DNA of 64,000 nucleotides from contig CAZKNH010000006.1 in the NCBI GenBank assembly GCA_964553875.1, positions 6,950 through 70,949 on the forward strand, in the 5' to 3' direction. The notes beneath the pieces were generated by a model. That model did no database searches, was not told the origin of the DNA, and saw nothing but the letters and a program-made list of their open reading frames with translations. Of the stretch, positions 42,492 to 50,023 are shown piece by piece. Position 1 is the first letter of the stretch. The number at the start of each line of letters is the position of its first letter. The position numbers and the translations under genes were made by a program. Source of the DNA: ZC4RG20 sp964553875 (GTDB lineage: Bacteria > Pseudomonadota > Gammaproteobacteria > Steroidobacterales > Rariloculaceae).

Positions 42492-42857
42492 GTGAAAACG
42501 ATTCCACTGCTCGCAGCCGCCGCGCTCGTCATGACGGGCTGCGCTTCGACCGACGCCGTGATCGAAACGGCCGCGTCGACGGCCGAGGTGGCCCCCGAGT
42601 CGATCGAGGTCGCCGCCGTCGTCGAGCTCGAGCCGAAGCCGTTCGCAGCGCCGGGCTTGCGCTGCGAAACCGAGTACGTCGTCGGGTCGAGGATCCCTCG
42701 CGAGCGTTGCTACCGCCCGCTGACCGGCGCCGAGGAGCAGATGAACCAGGATATGGCACGGTCCGAGATCGACTTCGCTCGCGAGTTGAGCATGCTCGAG
42801 GAGCAGCGGCGCATGGAGGAGATGATGCAGCGCCGCCAGCCGGGCGCGGGATTCTGA
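42492..42857 (+). CDS. Small lipoprotein of unknown function
   Basis: 121 residues. The lipobox MTGC at residues 14-17 makes it a lipid-anchored envelope protein. A low-complexity Ala/Glu segment follows, then 'GLRCETEYVVGSRIPRERCYRPLTGAEEQMNQD' with two Cys and a charged helical C-terminus rich in Met, Glu and Arg (about residues 85-115), probably a coiled coil. It starts at GTG with CGGAGTAAC upstream. I do not recognise the family. It is followed about 100 bases later by the deaminase gene. Confidence 0.75.
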   Translation: MKTIPLLAAAALVMTGCASTDAVIETAASTAEVAPESIEVAAVVELEPKPFAAPGLRCETEYVVGSRIPRERCYRPLTGAEEQMNQDMARSEIDFARELSMLEEQRRMEEMMQRRQPGAGF

Positions 42858-42961
42858 CGGCCGTCGGCTTCTCCTCACCGGCGCGCCGTATGCGCCAGAA
42901 CGCGCTGCTCTTCTGCCCTCCTCCGCCGGACTCGCTGCACTCTGTCTGAGGATTCGAGCGT

Positions 42962-43432
42962 ATGGATGAGCAAGGATTCATGCGCCGCGCGCTCGAGCTC
43001 GCCGTCGAGAACGTCCACGCCGGAAAAGGCGGGCCGTTCGCCGCGCTCGTCGTGAAGAACGGCGGGATCGTCGGCCAAGGCACGAACGTCGTCACGAGCA
43101 CGAACGATCCGACCGCTCACGCCGAGATCGTCGCGATCCGCGACGCGTGCGCGAGGCTCGAGACCTTTCAGCTCGACGATTGCGTGATCTTCACGACATG
43201 CGAGCCGTGCCCGATGTGTCTCGGCGCGATCTATTGGGCGCGGCCGATGCGCGTGTTCTACGCCGCAACGCGCGAGGACGCCGCGCGAGCCGGATTCGAC
43301 GACCTCTTCATCTACGAGGAGATCGCACGTCCCGTCGGCGAGAGGCGGATCCCGATGTCGCGGCTCCGTTGCGAAGCGGAGGAACTTCCGTTCGAGGCCT
43401 GGCGAAGCTTCGCGGAACGGATCGAATACTGA
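42962..43432 (+). CDS. guaD: Guanine deaminase (CDA-fold nucleoside deaminase)
   Basis: 156 residues, cytoplasmic. The zinc site is His53-Ala-Glu55 and Cys83-x-x-Cys86 (PCPMC), as in cytidine-deaminase-fold enzymes. Length, ending (ERIEY) and long shared motifs ('STNDPTAHAEIVAIR', 'CEPCPMCLGAIYWARP', 'AGFDDLFIYEEI') closely match the Bacillus-type guanine deaminase GuaD, which turns guanine into xanthine. The tRNA-specific TadA is less likely because the C-terminal part matches GuaD. The OsmC gene follows 53 bases later, but no link is evident. Confidence 0.88.
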   Translation: MDEQGFMRRALELAVENVHAGKGGPFAALVVKNGGIVGQGTNVVTSTNDPTAHAEIVAIRDACARLETFQLDDCVIFTTCEPCPMCLGAIYWARPMRVFYAATREDAARAGFDDLFIYEEIARPVGERRIPMSRLRCEAEELPFEAWRSFAERIEY

Positions 43433-43485
43433 AGCAAAACGGAGCGACGCGCGTCGTCGACGCGTGTGGCAGAGAGGAGAAGCCC

Positions 43486-43920
43486 ATGGCGACTTTCCCG
43501 CATGTCTACAAGGTTCGAAGCTCCGGCGGCCCGGACGGCGTGCTCCCCGTCGAAAGCGACGGCCTGCCTACGCTCGAGACGACGGCACCGCCCGAGTTCG
43601 GCGGCCCGGAGGGATACTGGTCCCCGGAGACCCTGCTGACCGGCGCGGTCGCGAACTGCCTGATCCTCACGTTTCGCGCGCTCGCGGCGCCGCGAAACTT
43701 CCAGTGGTCGAAGCTCGACGTGAGCTGCACCGGCGAGGTGAACAAGACTCGCGAGGGCCTCAGATTCACCGCGTTCCGCATCGACGCGCGCCTCACGATC
43801 GGCGCGGACACGGACGAGGCGCAGGCTCGCGCATTGCTCGACAGCGCGAAGAAGTACTGCCTGATCACGGCGTCATTGAACGCGGAGACCGAGCTCCGCG
43901 CCGAGATCACGCGAGCCTGA
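43486..43920 (+). CDS. OsmC/Ohr family peroxide-resistance protein
   Basis: 144 residues, cytoplasmic. Both redox cysteines are present: Cys58 in 'GAVANCLILTFRALA' and Cys125 in 'SAKKYCLITASLN', so thiol peroxidase activity on organic hydroperoxides is expected. It belongs to the OsmC-like branch rather than Ohr. Start at 43486 with AGAGGAGAAGCCC upstream. The following 43921-44210 holds no supported gene. Confidence 0.9.
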   Translation: MATFPHVYKVRSSGGPDGVLPVESDGLPTLETTAPPEFGGPEGYWSPETLLTGAVANCLILTFRALAAPRNFQWSKLDVSCTGEVNKTREGLRFTAFRIDARLTIGADTDEAQARALLDSAKKYCLITASLNAETELRAEITRA

Positions 43921-44210
43921 CCGCCGCCGACCGCGACGGCCCGCGCTCGAGCTACCGGCGCGGGCATGTTTCTTGCTCGCTGTCCGATTGCCCTGGTGCC
44001 GCTGGCCTCGGCGAGCGCGATCCGGGAGCACGGCTCCTCGTGTTCGACTCGTTCTGCACCTCGGGAAGGCTCCCGCCCACGCTGGAACGAGCGGCCGATT
44101 CGAAGCAAGCACGCAGGAGCCGAATGTCCACCATCCGCGCCTCGCGTCGTTTGTATCGTCGTCGAAGTCTCGTCCGGACAGCGCATGCGCGGCAGCAAGA
44201 GGAGAGGCCC

Positions 44211-45329
44211 ATGAACATCATCCAGCTCATCGAGAGTCAACTCGACGACCGCTTCACGGACGCTGCGACCCGAGAAACCGGTCTTGACGCCGAGCAAACC
44301 CGGACGGCGACCCGAGCGGCGATTCCCGCGCTGCTGGCAAGCCTGTTGAGCGCGTTGTCGAAGCCTTCGGGCTCGAAGACGCTAGGCTCGGTTCTGAAGG
44401 ACCCGAATATTCTCGGCAGCGTGTCATCGATGCTCGGCGGGTCGGGCTCGCGTTCGACGGGCGCCACGGGCCTCGGCGCGCTGACGTCGCTGCTCGGCGA
44501 AGGCAAGCTTTCGAGCCTCGTCAACGCGATCGGCGGCTACTCGGGCATCGGCGCGAACCAGAGCCGTTCGCTGATCGGCATGCTCTTCCCGCTCGTGATG
44601 GGCGTTCTCGGCCGGGAGCAGCGGGGCACACCGAGCGCCGACGGCATCGCCCGCCTGCTCAAGAGCCAGAAGCACGAGATCGCCAATGCGATGCCGGCGA
44701 ACGTCGCGTCGTCGCTGCGCTCGACGGGCATTCTCGAGGCGCTCGAGGACGAGCCCGCGCCGGGGCGCGCTGCGGGGACCGCGTCGAGCACGGCATCGCC
44801 GCGTTACTCGACCCCGACCCAGCGGTCGACGAACCAGAAACGCAGCTGGTTCTGGCCGGCCGTAGCGGGGCTCGCCGCGCTCGCGCTCGTCGTTTGGGGC
44901 GTGACGCGGCTCGGCGACGACGAGCCGGACCCGCGCACCGCAGCCGACACGGCGGACGACACCACCAACCTCGCCGCAGCGCCGTCGACGCTGACCGTAG
45001 GCGGCGTCGATCTGCGCGAGGAGCTCACGAGTGTCGTCGATCGGGCGACGCAATCGCTTCGCGGCGTCACGGACGCGGAATCGGCTCAGGCGGCGTTGCC
45101 GACCTTATCCGAGCTGAACGACGACCTCGACGCGATGTCGCCGATGGTCGACCGGCTGCCGGATCCTGCTCGCAACGCGTTCGCCGACTTCGCGCGAAGC
45201 AGCTACGGCCAGGTCGGAGCGGAGGTCGATCGTATCGAGTCGATCCCGAGCGTGCCGGACAACGTGAAGCAAATCGCCCGCGAGCTCAGCGGGAAGCTGG
45301 AGTCGTTCTTCACGCGCGGAAGAGGCTGA
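44211..45329 (+). CDS. DUF937 protein with a membrane anchor
   Basis: 372 residues. The N-terminal half (residues 1-180) is a DUF937 domain: 'IIQLIESQLDDRFTDAATRETGLDAEQTRTATRAAIPALLASLLSALS' and 'LIGMLFPLVMGVLGREQR'. A Ser/Thr-rich linker follows, then one transmembrane helix (about residues 206-226, WFWPAVAGLAALALVVWGV) and a roughly 140-residue soluble C-terminal domain with 'LREELTSVVDRATQSLRGVTDAESAQAALPTLSELNDDLDAM'. This N-in, C-out arrangement is common for the family, whose role is unknown. GAGGAGAGGCCC precedes the ATG. A hairpin follows the stop. Confidence 0.88.
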   Translation: MNIIQLIESQLDDRFTDAATRETGLDAEQTRTATRAAIPALLASLLSALSKPSGSKTLGSVLKDPNILGSVSSMLGGSGSRSTGATGLGALTSLLGEGKLSSLVNAIGGYSGIGANQSRSLIGMLFPLVMGVLGREQRGTPSADGIARLLKSQKHEIANAMPANVASSLRSTGILEALEDEPAPGRAAGTASSTASPRYSTPTQRSTNQKRSWFWPAVAGLAALALVVWGVTRLGDDEPDPRTAADTADDTTNLAAAPSTLTVGGVDLREELTSVVDRATQSLRGVTDAESAQAALPTLSELNDDLDAMSPMVDRLPDPARNAFADFARSSYGQVGAEVDRIESIPSVPDNVKQIARELSGKLESFFTRGRG

Positions 45330-45349
45330 CGGTCCGACGTCGAACGAGA

Positions 45350-45378
45350 AGGTTGACCAACGGTCTCGAGGTCAACCT
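45350..45378 (+). terminator. Hairpin after the DUF937 gene
   Basis: Arms AGGTTGACC (45350-45358) and GGTCAACCT (45370-45378), 11-base loop, 20 bases after the stop. No T-tract, so only a possible terminator. Confidence 0.45.
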
Positions 45379-45391
45379 GTGAAACTGGCGG

Positions 45392-46444
45392 TTGCATCGA
45401 GTTTCGCGCCCCTTCAGCATACGCGCGGCTCGATACGAGTCGTTCGGAAAGCAACCGCTGGTGGAACCGATCCGCGCCGATCGCCGTCCCCGTACGCCGA
45501 TCTTTTCGCTTTGGCGCCGCTGCCGGCGCGCGGCGAGCGACGCGTCAATCGCGCCGTCGTTCGCGGCGCGCCGCGTCGTCGTGCTGCTCGCCGCGGTCGC
45601 CGCGCTCGTTGCGCCGCTGCCGGCCGAGCTCGCGACGCTCGCGTCATGGAACATCCGCCATCTCGGGCACGGAGAGCACAAGAGCTTCCCGCTGCTCGGT
45701 GAGGTCGTGCGCGTCGGCGAGTTCGATTTCCTGGCGGTGCAGGAAGCGATGACGGACGACGGCATCGAGAAGCTGCGCGCTGCGATCGAGCACGCGACGG
45801 GGACACGCTGGGAAGCGATGTCGTCGCACGTGCTGGGCCGCGGCGCGTACAAGGAGAAATACGCGTTCCTTTGGAACGACGATGTCATCGAGTACGTCGA
45901 CGGCGCGGTCGTCTACCTCGACGTGACCGACCGTTTCGCTCGGGAGCCCTACTCCGCGCGATTCCGGATCCGCGAGTCGGGACTGACGTTCGTCGCGGCG
46001 ACCGTCCACATCCTGCACGGCCGTCGCGAGTCGGACCGCACACCCGAGACGGTGGCCCTCGCCGAGTACTGGCGCTGGCTCGAGGAGGTCTACGCGGACG
46101 ATGCGACCCGCCTACTGCTCTTCGGCGATTTCAACTTGCGGCCGACCCATCCGGCATGGGCCGCGCTGCGTCTCCATGCCGAACCGGTGATCGTGCGCGG
46201 CGCAACGACGCTTTCTGCGATAGACGGCCGCTACGCGAACCTCTACGACAACATCTTCGTTCCGCTCGAGCGCACTGTGCAAGTGATCGCGGCCGGCATC
46301 CTCGAGTTCCCGGCCGTGCTCGGGCTGACGCACGAGGACGCGCGCCTCCGCGTATCGGACCACGCGCCGGTGTTCATCACGATCGACGATGCGCCGACGG
46401 ATCCGCGTCCGGTGCCACTCGAACGAGCAGTCGGTTACGACTGA
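45392..46444 (+). CDS. Endonuclease/exonuclease/phosphatase (DNase I-fold) family protein
   Basis: 350 residues at most. A hydrophobic helix (about residues 61-82) precedes the catalytic fold, so it is exported or membrane-anchored. Fold motifs: 'LASWNIRHLG' (metal Asn), 'DFLAVQEAM' (Glu), 'LFGDFNLRPTHPAW' (Asp, Asn) and 'RVSDHAPVFITI' (Asp-His). Substrate: nucleic acid or phosphoester, unresolved. The start is uncertain: the frame opens with TTG at 45392, and a GTG at 45458 would shorten it by 22 residues; neither has a clear ribosome binding site. The region 46445-46684 downstream holds nothing I can support. Confidence 0.84.
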   Translation: MHRVSRPFSIRAARYESFGKQPLVEPIRADRRPRTPIFSLWRRCRRAASDASIAPSFAARRVVVLLAAVAALVAPLPAELATLASWNIRHLGHGEHKSFPLLGEVVRVGEFDFLAVQEAMTDDGIEKLRAAIEHATGTRWEAMSSHVLGRGAYKEKYAFLWNDDVIEYVDGAVVYLDVTDRFAREPYSARFRIRESGLTFVAATVHILHGRRESDRTPETVALAEYWRWLEEVYADDATRLLLFGDFNLRPTHPAWAALRLHAEPVIVRGATTLSAIDGRYANLYDNIFVPLERTVQVIAAGILEFPAVLGLTHEDARLRVSDHAPVFITIDDAPTDPRPVPLERAVGYD

Positions 46445-46684
46445 CGTCTTACCGGTCGCGAGTCGAATCCGCTTGACGAGCCGGCTCGCCGCACCGACCG
46501 GACCGTCACGCAGAATTTTTCGCCGCTCAACCAGAGCTTCACACGCGGTTCCGAGAATGGCGCCGACTCGCCGCACGGGCTCGCCGTCGAGCACGACAGC
46601 ACGTGCCGCGCGTATCGATTCATTCAAGGACGATGACGATGTTCCGACGAAACACTCTGCCCCGCCGCTTGGCCACCCATCGGC

Positions 46685-47569
46685 TCACGACTCGTCCGCC
46701 GCGCCGCGCAGCCGCTCCGCGATTCGCGCGAGCGCCGCGGCGTCGGCCGACCCTTGCCGCAGGGACAGCTCGAGCGCGTACTGGCCGAGCCGCGCGTACA
46801 GCGCAGCGAGGCCTCTGTCCCAGTCGGCGAGCGCGCGAAGCTGCGCCCCGACGAGGGCCGCGTCGCCGCGCGCGATCGGCCCGGTCAGCGCGTCGACCGT
46901 GCCGAGGAGACCGACGTTCTCGATCGTGCCGCGGATCAGCGGCATCGCGATCGACAGCGCGCGGTCCCTGCCGAGGCCGGCACGCTCGAAGCAACGCAGC
47001 GCGACCTCGAGCAGAGCAACGGCGTAGTTGCTCGCGAACACCGTTGCGGCGTGATACACGAGCTTGTGCTCCGCGTCGACCCTGAAGACGCGTCCCCCGC
47101 AACGCTCGATCGCCGTCTCGAGGAGCGCGCACGCTTCCGCGTCGCCCTCGAGCGCGCACTCCGTACCGTCGAAGGTTTGAACGGCGCGGCCGGGGTCCGC
47201 GAAGCTTTTCACGGGGTGCACCGACGCGATGCGCGTGCCTTCCTCCGCGAGCGGAGCGAGCACCGACGAGGGTTTCGAGCCGCTGCAATGGAACACGATC
47301 GCGCCGCGAGGCACGGCGCCGCTCGCACGTAGCCGCTCGACGCAGTCTTCGATCGCGTCGTCCGGCACGGACATCATGTAGACATCCGCCGGCTCGAGCC
47401 GCTTCCAGTCCGCGATCGGCCGACCGGCGCCGATGAACGCGACGGCCGCCTCGGCGCTCTCCGTCGTGCGATTCAGCACGTCCCCGATCGCGAGCACGCC
47501 GTGCTCAAGCCACAACCGACAGAGCGTCCGTCCAACCCTGCCGGCACCGATCACCGACAGCGTCAGCAC
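46685..47569 (-). CDS. Rossmann-fold/DUF2520 dehydrogenase-like protein
   Basis: 294 residues. It starts at 'LTLSVIGAGRVGRTLCRLW', a GxGxxG cofactor fold like that of F420/NADP oxidoreductases; the DUF2520 C-terminal domain is 'DAEHKLVYHAATVFASNYAVALLEVAL' followed by helices. Family members are thought to be NAD(P)-dependent reductases with no assigned substrate. The GTG start at 47569 overlaps the stop of the propeller gene, so it is translated with the xox operon. An alternative GTG at 47581 is possible. A link to alcohol or aldehyde oxidation by XoxF is inferred from position only. Confidence 0.85.
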   Translation of the reverse strand: MLTLSVIGAGRVGRTLCRLWLEHGVLAIGDVLNRTTESAEAAVAFIGAGRPIADWKRLEPADVYMMSVPDDAIEDCVERLRASGAVPRGAIVFHCSGSKPSSVLAPLAEEGTRIASVHPVKSFADPGRAVQTFDGTECALEGDAEACALLETAIERCGGRVFRVDAEHKLVYHAATVFASNYAVALLEVALRCFERAGLGRDRALSIAMPLIRGTIENVGLLGTVDALTGPIARGDAALVGAQLRALADWDRGLAALYARLGQYALELSLRQGSADAAALARIAERLRGAADES

Positions 47570-49407
47570 CGAATGGTGCACACGTCCGGGCCGATCGCGA
47601 TGCCCCACGGCGAGTCGCCGACGCGGATCGTCGCAACGACATTAAGTGACTCGGTATCGATCACGGAGACATTATTCGACGGACCGTTCGCGGTGTACAG
47701 GAACTTGCCGTCCGAAGTGAGGCCGATCCCCCATGGCCGCGCGCCGACGCGCACGTTCGCGATCACGGCGGATTGCTCGAGATCGACGACGGACACCGTC
47801 TGAGCCCTGCCGTTCGCGACGTAGAGCCGCCGATCGTCGGGCGACAGCGCGAGCCCCATCGGCAGCGAGCCCGGCGGCAACATGATCGTCTCGACCACCC
47901 GCTGAGACGCGACGTCGACGACCGCGACGCTGCCGCCATGCTCGGAAGACACGTACGCGCGCGAGCCGTCCCGATTGAACAGCACATCACGCGGCCTCCA
48001 GCCGACCTCGATGCTGCTGGTCTCGCCGGTCTCCGGATCGACGACCGTCACCGCGTGGTCGCTTTCGCTCGTCACCCAAACACGCGTGCCGTCCGGGCTG
48101 AGCCGCACGCCCTCGGGCTCGCGCCCGACGGGCACGGCTCGAATCACGTTACCGGTCTCGACGTCGATGACGGACATCTGATCGGCGTCTTCGTTGGACA
48201 CGTAAAGCCGCCGGCCCGAGTCGTCGACGTCGAACTCCTCGGGATCGGATCCTCCAGGCAGCACGCGCACGAGCTGCCGCGTGCGCACATCGACGAGGCC
48301 GATGCCGTCCTTGCTCTTGTCGGCCTCGAGCTGCGCGCACTCCTCGTCCGCCATCGTCGGCGGGCACTTCGGCGAGCCCGAGAGCGCGACGTACACGACG
48401 TCGCCGGCCGGGCTCACCTCGATGCCGCGCGGCCGGGTGCCGACGTCGATCTCGCCGAGGACGCGTTGCGACGCCGTCGAGATGATGCTGATCGTGCCCC
48501 CGTCCTCGTTCGTCACGTACACGAGCTCGGGCTGCGCAGGCACGACCGGCACGTGATACTCCGCGAGGATCGCCGCCGTCTCGTCCGCCGTGCGCGCGAT
48601 CACGTCCTCGAGGAGCGACCGCATCGCGCGGTCGCCGAAGCGCACGCCGGCCGCGATCGGGAAATCGAACTGCACGCCGACTTCCGAGCTGAGCGGCACG
48701 ACGGCGACATTGCGGGGCGCGCGCGCGGCGAAGTAACCCGCGATCGGCCCCCACAGGATCGCCGCGTCGAGCCGCCCCGCGAGCAGCTCGTTCTCGATGA
48801 TCTGCCCCGGATACGCGTCAGGGTCGCCCTGCAACGCAGGATACGCCACCATTTGCCGATGCATATCGTGGAACGCGAGCCACTCGGCCGCTGGCCCCGG
48901 GGTGAAAACGCCGATACGGAGCCGCTCACGCACGTCCTGCGGCAGGTTCACGAGGTCATCGCCGCTGTCGATGGCGTCGAGCGGTCCGCCCGGCACATAA
49001 ACGAGCGCATACGTCGAGCGGTAGTACGGCCGCGTCGTCATCGCGAGATCGTAGCCGAGCGGCACGCCCGCGATCAGGTCGCAGGCGTACTCCCCGGTCA
49101 GCGGATCCTGCAAGTTCAGCGTATGTCGCTCGAAGCCGCGCCGATGCGGAAACCACGCGTACTCGATGTCGGCACCGAGCTCGCGTGCCCAGACCTCGAC
49201 GAGGCGATTCTCGAACCCCTCGCCGTTGCGGTTCGAGAACGGAAGGTTGTTCGGATCGGCGCACACGCGCAGCGTTCCGTTGCTCCCGTTGCCCGTCGTC
49301 TGCTCACTTTGCGATCGATCGGCCTGCTCGAGCTGAGCCGCCACGGGCGCGGCCGCGAGCATCGCAGCCGCGAACGCGAGCGGCAGGGCGAGCGGGAGAC
49401 CGCTCAC
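47563..49407 (-). CDS. XoxJ-like periplasmic binding protein fused to a YVTN beta-propeller
   Basis: 614 residues. Signal peptide 1-25, then a solute-binding-type domain (about residues 45-290: 'LRVCADPNNLPFSNRNGEGFENRLVEVWA', 'ENELLAGRLDAAILWGPIAGYFA'), which matches the quinoprotein-dehydrogenase-associated binding protein (MoxJ/XoxJ). Residues about 295-614 form a propeller of repeated 'YVTNEDGGTISIIST', 'RLYVSNEDADQMSVIDVETG' and 'GWRPRDVLFNRDGSRAYVSS' blades, like the beta-propeller of PQQ-dependent catabolism. These are usually two proteins; here one. XoxJ is thought to help mature or bind XoxF in the periplasm. The GTG start overlaps the cytochrome stop (GTGA); a start at 49476 also exists. 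Confidence 0.87.
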   Translation of the reverse strand: MSGLPLALPLAFAAAMLAAAPVAAQLEQADRSQSEQTTGNGSNGTLRVCADPNNLPFSNRNGEGFENRLVEVWARELGADIEYAWFPHRRGFERHTLNLQDPLTGEYACDLIAGVPLGYDLAMTTRPYYRSTYALVYVPGGPLDAIDSGDDLVNLPQDVRERLRIGVFTPGPAAEWLAFHDMHRQMVAYPALQGDPDAYPGQIIENELLAGRLDAAILWGPIAGYFAARAPRNVAVVPLSSEVGVQFDFPIAAGVRFGDRAMRSLLEDVIARTADETAAILAEYHVPVVPAQPELVYVTNEDGGTISIISTASQRVLGEIDVGTRPRGIEVSPAGDVVYVALSGSPKCPPTMADEECAQLEADKSKDGIGLVDVRTRQLVRVLPGGSDPEEFDVDDSGRRLYVSNEDADQMSVIDVETGNVIRAVPVGREPEGVRLSPDGTRVWVTSESDHAVTVVDPETGETSSIEVGWRPRDVLFNRDGSRAYVSSEHGGSVAVVDVASQRVVETIMLPPGSLPMGLALSPDDRRLYVANGRAQTVSVVDLEQSAVIANVRVGARPWGIGLTSDGKFLYTANGPSNNVSVIDTESLNVVATIRVGDSPWGIAIGPDVCTIRC

Positions 49408-50021
49408 TCGTCGGGCAGGCGCTTCGGTCTTCCCGGCGGCAACACGCCGTCGGCTCGTGCACGTAAATAAGCCCATAGCTCGTCGTAATACCTGTTCACG
49501 TTCGGGTTGGTGCCCCAACCGGGCATTACACCGACCTGTCCGGTGTACCCCTGATCGACGACCTCGAGGAAGCGAGCCTTGTCGATCAATCTGATCCGCG
49601 GCAACAATGCCGGCGCGAACGAGCTGCCGACCGCGTCCTGCGCGTGACACGTGTGGCACACGGCGTGGAAGGTCCGCCAGCCGACGTACGTCGCGCGATC
49701 GACCTGGCAAGGATTGCCGCCATCCGCGGCATTCGCATCGCACTCGACCGTGTAAGGCACGTCGTCGGATTCCGCGTCCGCTACCTGCTCCTCGGCGCCG
49801 GAGTCTGATTCCTGCGATCCCTGCGTATCGGTAGCCGCTCCTTGCGCGCCACGGGCTGCCGGCTCGCCATCGGGCGCCCCCGGCTGCCGTGCGCCGGGCG
49901 CGGGCTCCTGCTGCGCTTCGGCTTCAGGCTCCTGCGCCCCGGGACGTGATTCCTGCGCGACGACGCCCGCCGCTGCGAGCGCCGCCGCGCAGAGTTGCAC
50001 CGTCAACCAGCCGCGCCGCAC
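49404..50021 (-). CDS. c-type cytochrome (XoxG role)
   Basis: 205 residues with a signal peptide (ends GVVAQ). A long Glu/Ala/Pro/Gln-rich segment (about residues 25-85) precedes one c-type heme domain: CHTCH at 122-126 and the likely axial Met166 in 'VMPGWG'. It should carry electrons from XoxF, as XoxG (c-L-like) does. The disordered linker is unusual for that role. It begins with GTG two bases after the XoxF stop, and its own stop overlaps the next start, so translation is coupled. Confidence 0.88.
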   Translation of the reverse strand: MRRGWLTVQLCAAALAAAGVVAQESRPGAQEPEAEAQQEPAPGARQPGAPDGEPAARGAQGAATDTQGSQESDSGAEEQVADAESDDVPYTVECDANAADGGNPCQVDRATYVGWRTFHAVCHTCHAQDAVGSSFAPALLPRIRLIDKARFLEVVDQGYTGQVGVMPGWGTNPNVNRYYDELWAYLRARADGVLPPGRPKRLPDE

Positions 50022-50023
50022 GA

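Noticed and set aside
43921..44210. Plus-strand frame joining OsmC to DUF937
   Set aside because: The frame between the two genes is Arg/Ser-rich without motifs; DUF937 has its own ATG and GAGGAGAGG site.
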